In this document: piece after piece, positions 1 through 8,307 of the stretch | Numbering within the stretch: position 1 is the first letter of the stretch | Layout: every line of letters begins with the position of its first letter | Assembly (NCBI RefSeq): GCF_023155855.1 | Contig: NZ_JAKNUT010000005.1 | Location: 62,001 to 126,000, forward strand | Origin: Microbacterium aoyamense | GTDB taxonomy: Bacteria > Actinomycetota > Actinomycetes > Actinomycetales > Microbacteriaceae | Direction: 5' to 3' | DNA: 64,000 bases | Translations under genes and position numbers: made by a program | The notes under the pieces: generated by a model | Database searches by the model: none | What the model saw: only the letters and a program-made list of their open reading frames with translations | Told to the model about the DNA's origin: nothing

Positions 1-854
1 GTGACGATGTTGCCGGCGGCGATGGGGATGCCGAGGTCGAGCTGCGAGACGGTGTGCAGGGCCCGCAGCATCCCCTCTTGGTGACCGTGGGCCGTGTCGA
101 CGACGAGCACGTCGACACCGGCCGCCGCGAGCGCCTTGGCCTTGGAGGCGACGTCGCCGTTGATGCCGACCGCGGCCGCGACGATCAGGCGGCCCGATGC
201 GTCGACGGCAGGGCGGTACAGCGTCGCGCGCAGTGCGCTGCGGCGCGAGAGCGTGCCGACGAGGTAGCCGTGGTGCAGGACGCACGTGATCTCGGCGTCG
301 GCCGCGACGATGAGGTCGAAGGCGTGGCGCGCGCTCTCGACGTCGTCGGCGTCGATGGATGCCGTTCTCCCGCGCGTCAGGTCGCCCAGGCGCGCGTCGG
401 GCAGGGCGGTGCCGAGCCGCGTCGCGGCCACGACGCCGAGGATGTCGTCGACGTGGATGCGCGGCGCGTCGGGATCGGCGACGACGACGATGCCGTGACC
501 CTCCGTCGCGGGCAGGAGCTTCGCGGCCTCGGCGACCGTCGCGTCGGGGCCGAGCACGAGCGGGGTGTCCCACGGCACGGGCTGGTCCTTGACCCAGCGG
601 ATCGCGGCATCCAGATCCTGCAGCGGCATGTCCTGAGGCAGGACGCCGAGGCCGCCGCGACGGGCGAGCGTGGCCGCGAGGCGCGGGCCGGTGACGGAGT
701 TCATGTTCGACGAGACGATCGGGATCGTCGCCGTCGAGCCGTCGCCCGGAGACAGGTCGACGTCGAGTCGGCTCGTGACGGCGGAGCGTCGGGGGACGAG
801 GAAGACGTCCGAGTAGGTGAGGTCGACTTCGGGTTGCGCGCCGTAGAACTCCAT
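1..854 (-). CDS. guaB1: GuaB1-type IMP dehydrogenase / GMP reductase family protein, partial (C-terminus beyond window start)
   Basis: About 284 N-terminal residues are present; the rest lies beyond position 1. The protein opens with PEVDLTYSDVFLVP and then SSNMNSVTGPRLA, the start of the IMPDH/GMP reductase TIM barrel. A CBS-type insert follows at roughly residues 95-215, and the barrel resumes with VLVVDTAHGHQ and IPIAAGNIVT at the window edge. These features fit the actinobacterial GuaB1 branch; the mycobacterial member is known to act as a GMP reductase in purine salvage, and that role is inferred here. The catalytic cysteine loop is not in view. A -10-like TACCCT lies 8 nt before the ATG and no good ribosome binding site is visible. 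It diverges from kgd. Confidence 0.85.
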   Translation of the reverse strand, partial: MEFYGAQPEVDLTYSDVFLVPRRSAVTSRLDVDLSPGDGSTATIPIVSSNMNSVTGPRLAATLARRGGLGVLPQDMPLQDLDAAIRWVKDQPVPWDTPLVLGPDATVAEAAKLLPATEGHGIVVVADPDAPRIHVDDILGVVAATRLGTALPDARLGDLTRGRTASIDADDVESARHAFDLIVAADAEITCVLHHGYLVGTLSRRSALRATLYRPAVDASGRLIVAAAVGINGDVASKAKALAAAGVDVLVVDTAHGHQEGMLRALHTVSQLDLGIPIAAGNIV

Positions 855-1030
855 GTCTGTCAAGGGTAGTGATTCTTCCTGGGCGGCAGATGCTGCAGAA
901 CTTTCCGCTGCAGTGTCGCTGAGAACCGGGTTCCATTCACCAGACTGGGTTACGCTTGACAGTCGTGCGCGAGGGCCTCTCGGTCCCCCACGAATCTCAG
1001 ATCTTCACCGATGAAAGCAGGCGATCGAGC

Positions 1031-4000
1031 GTGTCGAGCCAGGTGACGGGCGTCGGGGTTTCGAACGAAGGAGAGTTCGGAGCGAACGAGTGGCTCGTCG
1101 AGGAGCTGTACGAGCAGTTCACAGTCGACCGGAACTCCGTGGACAAGGAGTGGTGGCCCATCCTCGAGTCGTACCGCCCCGCAGGCGCCACACCGCGTGT
1201 GCCGTCGGCACCGACGGTGCCGGCCGCCGATGAGGCGAGGCCCGCGGCATCCGACCCGCATCCGGTGACGGCACCCGTGCCCGTCATCGGCGCGCAGCCG
1301 GTCGCTCGCACCACGACCCGCCCCGCAGCTCCCCAGCCGATCCCGGCGCAGGCGCCGAAGGCCGAGCCGTCGTCGGCAGAGGCGCAGGGCGAAGAGGATG
1401 CCGTAACGACGCTCCGCGGCATGCCGAAGACCCTCGCCCACAATATGGACGAGTCGCTCACGGTGCCGACCGCGACGAGTGTGCGCACGGTGCCGGCGAA
1501 GCTCATGATCGACAACCGCATCGTGATCAACAACCACATGTCCCGCACGCGCGGCGGCAAGGTGAGCTTCACGCACCTCATCGGGTGGGCGATCATCCGG
1601 GCGCTCAAGGAGTTCCCGAGCCAGAACGTCTTCTACGCCGAGATCGACGGCAAGCCGTCGGTCGTCGCGCCGGCCCACATCAACCTGGGTATCGCGGTCG
1701 ACATCCCCAAGCCCGACGGCACGCGCGCCCTGCTCGTCCCGAGCATCAAGCGCGCCGACACGCTCACGTTCGGCGAGTACCTCGCGTCGTACGAGGACCT
1801 CATCACCCGTGCGCGCGGCAACAAGCTGACGGCGGCCGATTTCCAGGGCACGACGATCTCGCTGACCAACCCGGGCGGCATCGGGACGGTGCACTCCGTT
1901 CCGCGCCTCATGAAGGGCCAGGGCTGCATCGTCGGCGCCGGTGCGCTCGAGTACCCGGCCGAGTTCCAGGGCGCGAGCGCCAAGACGCTCAACGAGCTCG
2001 CGATCGGCAAGACGATCACCCTGACGAGCACGTACGACCACCGCGTCATCCAGGGCGCGGGCTCGGGCGAGTTCCTCAAGAAGGTGCACGAGCTGCTCAT
2101 CGGGCAGCGCGACTTCTACGAAGACATCTTCGCGGCGCTGCGCATCCCGTACGCACCCATCCACTGGGCCGCGGACATCAACGTCGACCTCGCCGAGCGC
2201 GTCGACAAGCAGGCCCGCGTCCAGGAGCTCATCAACTCCTTCCGCGTGCGCGGCCACCTCATGGCCGACATCGACCCGCTCGAGTACATGCAGCGCACGC
2301 ACCCCGACCTCGAGATCGAGAACCACGGCTTGACGTTCTGGGACCTCGACCGCGAGTTCGTGACGGGCGGGTTCGGCGGCAAGCGCATGTTGAAGCTGCG
2401 CGACATCCTCGGCGTCCTGCGCGACTCGTACTGCCGCACGATCGGCCTCGAGTACATGCACATCCAGGACCCCGAGCAGCGCGCGTGGTTCCAGGAGAAC
2501 GTCGAGGTCAAGTACCAGAAGCCCGGCCACGACGAGCAGCTGCGCATCCTCGACAAGCTGCAGCAGGCCGAGGCCTTCGAGACGTTCCTGCAGACGAAGT
2601 ACGTCGGCCAGAAGCGCTTCAGCCTCGAGGGCTCGGAGTCCCTCATCCCGCTCCTGGACGAGATCCTGCAGGGTGCGGCTCAGGCGGGCCTCGACGGGGC
2701 GGCGATCGGCATGGCCCACCGCGGGCGCCTCAACGTGCTCACCAACATCGCGGGCAAGACGTACGGCCAGGTGTTCCGCGAATTCGAGGGGTCGGTCGCG
2801 ATCGGCTCGAAGAGCGGCTCAGGCGACGTCAAGTACCACCTCGGCACCGAGGGCACGTTCGTCGCCGACGGCGGCGCGGAGCTGCCCGTCTACCTCGCGG
2901 CCAACCCGTCGCACCTCGAGACCGTCGACGGCGTGCTGGAGGGCATCGTCCGCGCCAAGCAGGACCGCAAGCCGCTCGGCACGTTCTCGTGGCTGCCGAT
3001 CCTCGTGCACGGTGACGCCGCGTTCGCGGGTCAGGGCGTCGTCGTCGAGACGCTGCAGATGTCGCAGCTGCGCGGTTACCGCACGGGCGGCACGATCCAC
3101 GTCGTGGTCAACAACCAGGTCGGCTTCACCACGACGCCGCAGGACGGCCGCACGTCGGTCTACGCGACCGACGTCGCCAAGACGATCCAGGCGCCGATCT
3201 TCCACGTCAACGGCGATGACCCCGAGGCCGTCGTCCGCGTGTCGCAGCTCGCGTTCGCCTACCGCGAGCGGTTCCACCGCGACGTCGTGATCGACATCGT
3301 GAGCTACCGCCGCCGCGGTCACAACGAGGGCGACGACCCTTCGATGACGCAGCCCCTCATGACGAACCTCATCGAGGCGAAGCGCTCCGTCCGCCGCCTC
3401 TACACCGAGGCGCTCGTCGGTCGCGGCGACATCACCGAGGAGGAATACGAGAAGGCGAAGCAGAACTTCCAGGACCGCCTCGAAGTCGCCTTCACCGAGA
3501 CGCACGCCGCCGAGACCGGCACGACGCCGGTCGTCGTGGCGGAAGAGGATGCCGCGGCCCCCGCCGGCGAGCCCGAGACCACCGGCGTCCCGCGCGAGGT
3601 CGTGCAGCTCATCGGCGACACGTTCGTCAACAAGCCCGAGGGCTTCACGGTGCACGCGAAGCTGCAGCAGCTGCTCGACAAGCGCCTCGACATGAGCCGC
3701 AACGGGCAGATCGACTGGGCGTTCGGCGAGCTCCTCGCGTTCGGATCGCTCCTGCTCGAGCAGACCAACGTGCGCCTCGTCGGCCAGGACGCCCGCCGCG
3801 GCACCTTCGTCCAGCGCCACTCGGTGCTGCACGACCGGGCCAACGGCCAGGAGTGGATCCCGCTCACCAATCTGAGCGCCGACCAGGGCCGGTTCTGGGT
3901 CTACGACTCGCTTCTGAGCGAGTACGCCGCCATGGCGTTCGAGTACGGCTACTCGGTCGAGCGCCCCGACGCGCTCGTGCTGTGGGAGGCCCAGTTCGGG

Positions 4001-4738
4001 GACTTCGCGAACGGCGCCCAGTCGGTCATCGACGAGTACCTCTCGTCCGCCGACCAGAAGTGGGGACAGCAGTCGAGCGTCGCGCTGCTCCTCCCCCACG
4101 GCTACGAGGGCCAGGGCCCCGACCATTCGTCGGCACGCATCGAGCGCTACCTGCAGATGTGCGCGCAGGACAACATGATCGTCGCGCGCCCCTCGACGCC
4201 CGCGTCGTACTTCCACCTGCTGCGCCGACAGGCCTACGCGCGTCCGCGCCGCCCGCTCATCGTGTTCACGCCCAAGGCGATGCTGCGTCTGCGCGGCGCG
4301 ACGAGCCCCGTCGAGGACTTCCTCACCGGCAAGTTCGAGCCCGTCCTCGACGACGACCGCGGCATCGACAAGAGCGCCGTCAAGCGGGTTCTGCTGCACG
4401 CGGGCAAGATCCACTGGGATCTGCGTGCCGAGCTCGAGAAGAACCCGAACCCCGAGATCGCCCTCGTGCGCCTCGAGCAGTTCTACCCGGCACCGATCGA
4501 CGAGCTCAACGCCGTCATCGACAGCTACCCGAACGCCGAGCTCGTCTGGGTGCAGGACGAGCCCGAGAACCAGGGTGCCTGGCCGTTCATCGCGCTCGAG
4601 GTCGTGAAGCACCTGCACGGTCGCACGATCCGTCGCGTCTCGCGCGCGGCGGCCGCCTCGACGGCGACCGGCTCGCCCAAGAAGCACGCCGCAGAGCAGG
4701 CGACCATCATGCAGAAGGCACTGACGATCGGGAAGTAG
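1031..4738 (+). CDS. kgd: Multifunctional 2-oxoglutarate decarboxylase / 2-oxoglutarate dehydrogenase E1-E2 fusion (Kgd)
   Basis: This TCA-cycle enzyme converts 2-oxoglutarate with thiamine diphosphate. The chain (1235 aa) has a short N-terminal segment with NEWLVEELYEQF, a Pro/Ala-rich linker, a succinyltransferase-like E2 domain at about residues 130-360 ending in the acyltransferase motif YDHRVIQGAGSGEFL, then the E1o domain with AIGMAHRGRLNVL near residue 560 and the C-terminal transketolase-like part. This is the actinobacterial fusion seen in M. tuberculosis Kgd. The frame stays open upstream to 956, but the GTG at 1031 matches the family N-terminus and has AAAGCAGG about 9 nt before it. 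A -10-like TACGCT at 951-956 implies a leader of about 70 nt. The stop codon abuts the convergent permease stop with no gap. Confidence 0.95.
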   Translation: MSSQVTGVGVSNEGEFGANEWLVEELYEQFTVDRNSVDKEWWPILESYRPAGATPRVPSAPTVPAADEARPAASDPHPVTAPVPVIGAQPVARTTTRPAAPQPIPAQAPKAEPSSAEAQGEEDAVTTLRGMPKTLAHNMDESLTVPTATSVRTVPAKLMIDNRIVINNHMSRTRGGKVSFTHLIGWAIIRALKEFPSQNVFYAEIDGKPSVVAPAHINLGIAVDIPKPDGTRALLVPSIKRADTLTFGEYLASYEDLITRARGNKLTAADFQGTTISLTNPGGIGTVHSVPRLMKGQGCIVGAGALEYPAEFQGASAKTLNELAIGKTITLTSTYDHRVIQGAGSGEFLKKVHELLIGQRDFYEDIFAALRIPYAPIHWAADINVDLAERVDKQARVQELINSFRVRGHLMADIDPLEYMQRTHPDLEIENHGLTFWDLDREFVTGGFGGKRMLKLRDILGVLRDSYCRTIGLEYMHIQDPEQRAWFQENVEVKYQKPGHDEQLRILDKLQQAEAFETFLQTKYVGQKRFSLEGSESLIPLLDEILQGAAQAGLDGAAIGMAHRGRLNVLTNIAGKTYGQVFREFEGSVAIGSKSGSGDVKYHLGTEGTFVADGGAELPVYLAANPSHLETVDGVLEGIVRAKQDRKPLGTFSWLPILVHGDAAFAGQGVVVETLQMSQLRGYRTGGTIHVVVNNQVGFTTTPQDGRTSVYATDVAKTIQAPIFHVNGDDPEAVVRVSQLAFAYRERFHRDVVIDIVSYRRRGHNEGDDPSMTQPLMTNLIEAKRSVRRLYTEALVGRGDITEEEYEKAKQNFQDRLEVAFTETHAAETGTTPVVVAEEDAAAPAGEPETTGVPREVVQLIGDTFVNKPEGFTVHAKLQQLLDKRLDMSRNGQIDWAFGELLAFGSLLLEQTNVRLVGQDARRGTFVQRHSVLHDRANGQEWIPLTNLSADQGRFWVYDSLLSEYAAMAFEYGYSVERPDALVLWEAQFGDFANGAQSVIDEYLSSADQKWGQQSSVALLLPHGYEGQGPDHSSARIERYLQMCAQDNMIVARPSTPASYFHLLRRQAYARPRRPLIVFTPKAMLRLRGATSPVEDFLTGKFEPVLDDDRGIDKSAVKRVLLHAGKIHWDLRAELEKNPNPEIALVRLEQFYPAPIDELNAVIDSYPNAELVWVQDEPENQGAWPFIALEVVKHLHGRTIRRVSRAAAASTATGSPKKHAAEQATIMQKALTIGK

Positions 4739-6055
4739 TCAGCTCTCGATCGACGCTGCGCGCGGGTCGGGTTCGACGATGTCGGCCCGGCCCGCGTGCG
4801 TCTTCCGAGGGCGGATGCGACGCCAGACCGTGACGGCGACCGCTGCGAGGGCGAGCGCGACGGCGGGCAGGAGCGACGCCCACGCGAGGGCGACGAGAGC
4901 GAGGCACAGCACGGCGGCGACGAGCGCGAGCCACCAGCCGGCGGTACCGCGACGCAGGAGTCGGACCGCCGCGATCATCCCGACGGCGTAGATCGAGACC
5001 ATGCAACTCGTGTGCACGAGGATGAAACCCGTCAGATCGAGGTCGGACGCCAGCATGAGCGCGAACCAGATCGCGAAGACGCCGCCCGTCAGAGCGAGCG
5101 CACGCCGCGGGACGCCGCCGGACTCGGCTCCCTTCGCGAACCACCGTGGCAGGTCGCGGTTCTCGGCGAGGGATGCCCCGAGCTTCGCGAACGCCGCGAG
5201 GTAGGCATTGAGCACCCCGAGCGCGACGATCCCCGCGATCGCACCGACGGCCGCCGCGCCCACGACCGGAGAACCCAATCGCGCGAGATCGAGGAGCGGA
5301 ACCTGCCCCTCGCCTGCCGCCGGGCCGAGTGCGCCGACCGTGACGATCTGCAGCACGAGGTAGCACGCCCCCGTGATGACGAGGGCGATCGCCGTCGCGA
5401 GCGGGATGATCCGGCGCGGATCCCGGAACTCGCCCGAGATGTGCGTGCCGACCTCCCACCCCGCGAAGGCCCAGACGAAGAGACTGATCGCGGTGCCGAC
5501 GCCCGCCCATCCGTGCGGCAGGAACGGCTCGAAGTTCTGCGGCTCCACGGCGGGCGCCGCGAGGGCGACCACGGACACGACCACAGCGAGGAGCAGGGCG
5601 GTGAGGACGAACTGCATCCACCCCGCGACACGCACGCCGAACGCGTTGGCGGCGAAGGGCGGGAGGAAGAAGGATGCCGCGAGCACGGGCACCATCGACC
5701 GGTCGATGGCCGCGATGGCCGCGACGTACTCGGCGCCGAGCACAGCGACCACGGGCGCTCCGGCGGCGACCCCGAACATGAACCAGTACCCCGTCATGCG
5801 CGCCATGGTGCCGCCGAGCGCGCGGCGCGCGTAGCTGGCGACTCCGCCGGGATCGGGATAGCGGGCCGCCAGCGCAGCGAACGTGCCGGCGAGCGGAATC
5901 GACAGGCCGATGACGGCGATCACCGCGAGGATGCTCGCGGGACCGGCGACCTCGGCGGCGAGCCCGGGCAGCACGAGCAGCCCCGTGCCGAGCACCGACG
6001 CGACATAGAGCGCCGTGCCCTGCACGAGCCCGAGACCGCCGCCCTTGTGGTTCAC
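4739..6055 (-). CDS. APC-superfamily amino acid permease, YjeH-like
   Basis: A membrane protein of 438 aa with about 12 hydrophobic segments. The N-terminal LGLVQGTALYVASVLGTG, followed by LPGLAAEVAGP and a YPDPGGVASYA element, matches the first helices of E. coli YjeH, an exporter of methionine and branched-chain amino acids. Substrate and direction here are inferred from that similarity alone. The frame is open to a TTG at 6127, but the GTG at 6055 (NHKGGGLGLVQG) lines up with the YjeH N-terminus, so I prefer it; no strong ribosome binding site decides the matter. The gene follows glpD on the same strand and ends tail to tail with kgd. Confidence 0.85.
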   Translation of the reverse strand: MNHKGGGLGLVQGTALYVASVLGTGLLVLPGLAAEVAGPASILAVIAVIGLSIPLAGTFAALAARYPDPGGVASYARRALGGTMARMTGYWFMFGVAAGAPVVAVLGAEYVAAIAAIDRSMVPVLAASFFLPPFAANAFGVRVAGWMQFVLTALLLAVVVSVVALAAPAVEPQNFEPFLPHGWAGVGTAISLFVWAFAGWEVGTHISGEFRDPRRIIPLATAIALVITGACYLVLQIVTVGALGPAAGEGQVPLLDLARLGSPVVGAAAVGAIAGIVALGVLNAYLAAFAKLGASLAENRDLPRWFAKGAESGGVPRRALALTGGVFAIWFALMLASDLDLTGFILVHTSCMVSIYAVGMIAAVRLLRRGTAGWWLALVAAVLCLALVALAWASLLPAVALALAAVAVTVWRRIRPRKTHAGRADIVEPDPRAASIES

Positions 6056-6138
6056 GCCCCCAGTCTCGCCGAGCGCTCCGACACCGCGCTCGCGGGTATC
6101 GGACGTCGTTCCGTCGAATCCTGCCAATCACGCCCAGC

Positions 6139-7707
6139 TCAGCCGAGGACCAGCTCGACCGGCGCGACACCGGCGCGCTCGAACGCGGCGGCCGCGGCAT
6201 CCATCGACGCCTCCGCGTCGGCCGGCACGAGACCGAGCCGCGTGCGGCGCGCGAGCAGGTCGTCGACCGTCGATGCGCCCTCGACCTCGACGCCCCACTG
6301 GAGCTCCTGCGCCGTCACACCGCGCGCGGCGCCGGCCCCGTCGGCGAGCGCGAACGCGAACGGCGCCTCGGCGCCGTAGCGGCGCACGAAGCGGGCAGGC
6401 GCCTGGATCTCAGCCAGTCGATCACGTGGCCAGGCCCCCACGAGGGGGATCGACCGCGTCCGCGATGCGGGTACCGCGGCGGCCGCGAAGCGTGCGCGGA
6501 CCGCGGCATCCACTCCGTCCTGCGCCATGCGCCGATACGTCGTGAGCTTGCCTCCGACGACCGTCAGCACTCCGTCGTCCGATGTGAGCACGGCGTGCCG
6601 ACGCGAGAGGTCGCTCGTGTCGCCGTCGTCCGTGTCGATGAGCGGGCGAAGGCCCGCGAAGGTCGCCAGGACGTCGGACCGATCGAGCGGCTCGCGCAGC
6701 ACCGTGTTGACGACGCCCAGCAGCATCTCGACCTCGTCGTCGGTCGCGTGCGGGACGTCCGGGATCGGCAGACTCGCCGGCACGTCGGTCAGACCGATGT
6801 AGGTTCGCCCGTGGATCGCGGGGACGGTGAAGACGAAGCGGCTCGATGAGCCGGGCACGGGAACGGTGAGGGACGCCTCCGACCCGCCGAGTCGCCCCGA
6901 GTCGACGACGAGGTGCGTCCCGCGGCTGGGCCGCAGGCGCACGGCGGGGTCGAGCCCGCCCGCCCACACTCCGGTCGCCGAGATGACGGCACGGGCGCGC
7001 ACGTCGAGCTCGTGCCCCGTGAGCTCGTCGCGCAGGAGTGCCGAGTCGCCGGTCGCCGAGACAGCCGAGACGCGCGTGAGGATGGATGCCCCGTGCCCCG
7101 CGGCCGTGCGCGCGACGGCGATCACGAGGCGGGCGTCGTCGATGAGCTGCCCGTCCCAGCCGCGCATGCCGCCGCGGAGGTGCTCGTCGCTGATCGCAGG
7201 AGCGAGCGCCAGCGCCTCGTCGCGGCCGATCGCGCTCGGGGCGTGCAGGACGGCGTCGGGAGTCCCCACGACGCGGCGGAGTCCGTCGCCGAGCCCGTAG
7301 CCCAGGCCCACCCACACTCCTCGGGCGACGTGACCGGGCGCGTAGAGCGGCAGGACCTGACCGAGCGGACGCGTGAGGTGCGGCGCGAGCCGCGTCAGCA
7401 GCAGATGCCGCTCGGCGGCGCTCTCGTGCGCGATGCCGAACTGTCCCGATGCGAGGTATCGCAGGCCGCCGTGGGCGAGCTTCGAGCTCCATCTGCTGGT
7501 GCCGTGCGCGAGGTCGTGGCGCTCCACGAGCAGTGTCCGAAGGCCTCGGGATGCCGCATCCAACGCGATTCCGGTGCCCGTGATCCCGCCGCCGACGACG
7601 AGCACGTCGACGCTCGGATCGTCGGCGAGAGCGTCGAGCTCGCGCGCGCGTCGAGCCGCGCTGAGGGCGGAGGGATGCGGCGTCCGCCCCAGGATGCGCA
7701 TGCTCAC
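6139..7707 (-). CDS. glpD: Glycerol-3-phosphate dehydrogenase/oxidase
   Basis: A flavoprotein (522 aa) that oxidises sn-glycerol 3-phosphate to dihydroxyacetone phosphate and passes electrons to quinone or oxygen at the membrane. The FAD dinucleotide motif GGGITGTG is at residues 39-46, followed by the family signature RWSSKLAHGGLRYL, and the C-terminal helical domain is complete. The GTG start shares the four bases GTGA with the stop of the upstream TetR gene, so the two are translationally coupled; an ATG two codons further on is possible. The product DHAP is the kind of substrate used by the alkyl-DHAP-synthase-like enzyme encoded divergently. Confidence 0.93.
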   Translation of the reverse strand: MSMRILGRTPHPSALSAARRARELDALADDPSVDVLVVGGGITGTGIALDAASRGLRTLLVERHDLAHGTSRWSSKLAHGGLRYLASGQFGIAHESAAERHLLLTRLAPHLTRPLGQVLPLYAPGHVARGVWVGLGYGLGDGLRRVVGTPDAVLHAPSAIGRDEALALAPAISDEHLRGGMRGWDGQLIDDARLVIAVARTAAGHGASILTRVSAVSATGDSALLRDELTGHELDVRARAVISATGVWAGGLDPAVRLRPSRGTHLVVDSGRLGGSEASLTVPVPGSSSRFVFTVPAIHGRTYIGLTDVPASLPIPDVPHATDDEVEMLLGVVNTVLREPLDRSDVLATFAGLRPLIDTDDGDTSDLSRRHAVLTSDDGVLTVVGGKLTTYRRMAQDGVDAAVRARFAAAAVPASRTRSIPLVGAWPRDRLAEIQAPARFVRRYGAEAPFAFALADGAGAARGVTAQELQWGVEVEGASTVDDLLARRTRLGLVPADAEASMDAAAAAFERAGVAPVELVLG

Positions 7708-8273
7708 GCCCCGAGGTATCCGCGCAGGGCGACGGACAGCTCGGCCCCCCAGTCATCCCCCGCGATCCATTCCGCCACGAGCGGCGCCGAGAGGACGGCC
7801 GACTGCGCGATGAGCAGCACCATCGCCGCCAGGCGTTCGGGGTCGCCCGCGCGCACGGCACCCTGCCGCTGCGCCTCGGCCACACGGCGTGCGGTCTCGG
7901 CGACGATGACGCGCTGCGTCGTGCCGAGACGCTCGAGCAGATACCGGCCGAACAGCTCGGGGTCGGTCTCGCGCAGCCGGTCGACGAGGGGCATGCGGCG
8001 GATGGCGCCTGCCGTGGACACGAGCATCGCGACGAGCTCGTCGAGGGTGCCCGCGGACGGCGCGGCGACCGGCAGGACCGCGACGAGCTCACGCGTCACG
8101 AGCGCGGCGAAGACGGCCTGCGCGTCGGGGTAGTACCGGTAGAGCGTCTGGCGTGCGATGCCGGCGCGCTTCGCGATGTCGGACGCCGTCGTCTTGCGGA
8201 TGCCGTAGGCGAGCACTTCGTCTCGCGCGGCGTCGAGGATCGCGTTCTCGGTGTCGGTCACTCCGTCGGCCAT
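7704..8273 (-). CDS. TetR/AcrR family transcriptional regulator
   Basis: A DNA-binding repressor-type protein of 189 aa. The N-terminal helix-turn-helix contains TTASDIAKRAGIARQTLYRYY (shown here as TTASDIAKRAGIA and RQTLYRYYP), typical of TetR proteins; the C-terminal ligand domain is unassigned. It is the first gene of the unit with glpD and overlaps it by 4 nt. The start ATG at 8273 has no ribosome binding site but has TATGTT exactly 6 nt upstream, which predicts a leaderless mRNA. The 34-bp gap to the divergent oxidase carries an inverted repeat (8275-8297), so it probably controls both directions; that is inference. Confidence 0.9.
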   Translation of the reverse strand: MADGVTDTENAILDAARDEVLAYGIRKTTASDIAKRAGIARQTLYRYYPDAQAVFAALVTRELVAVLPVAAPSAGTLDELVAMLVSTAGAIRRMPLVDRLRETDPELFGRYLLERLGTTQRVIVAETARRVAEAQRQGAVRAGDPERLAAMVLLIAQSAVLSAPLVAEWIAGDDWGAELSVALRGYLGA

Positions 8274-8274
8274 G

Positions 8275-8297
8275 TGACAAACATACACAATGTGTCA
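8275..8297. promoter_or_regulatory. Candidate TetR operator over a bidirectional leaderless promoter
   Basis: The inverted repeat TGACA-N13-TGTCA fills most of the 34-bp gap between the TetR start (8273) and the oxidase start (8308). It overlaps two -10-like hexamers: TATGTT (minus strand, 8280-8285) and CATACT (plus strand, 8296-8301), each exactly 6 nt from its start codon. A bound repressor would block both promoters. Confidence 0.55.
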
Positions 8298-8307
8298 TAC
8301 TGTCGCC

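Noticed and set aside
956..1030. Upstream extension of kgd to 956
   Set aside because: The 25 extra codons have no homology to the Kgd N-terminus and include a promoter-like TTGACA/TACGCT region; the GTG at 1031 fits the family.
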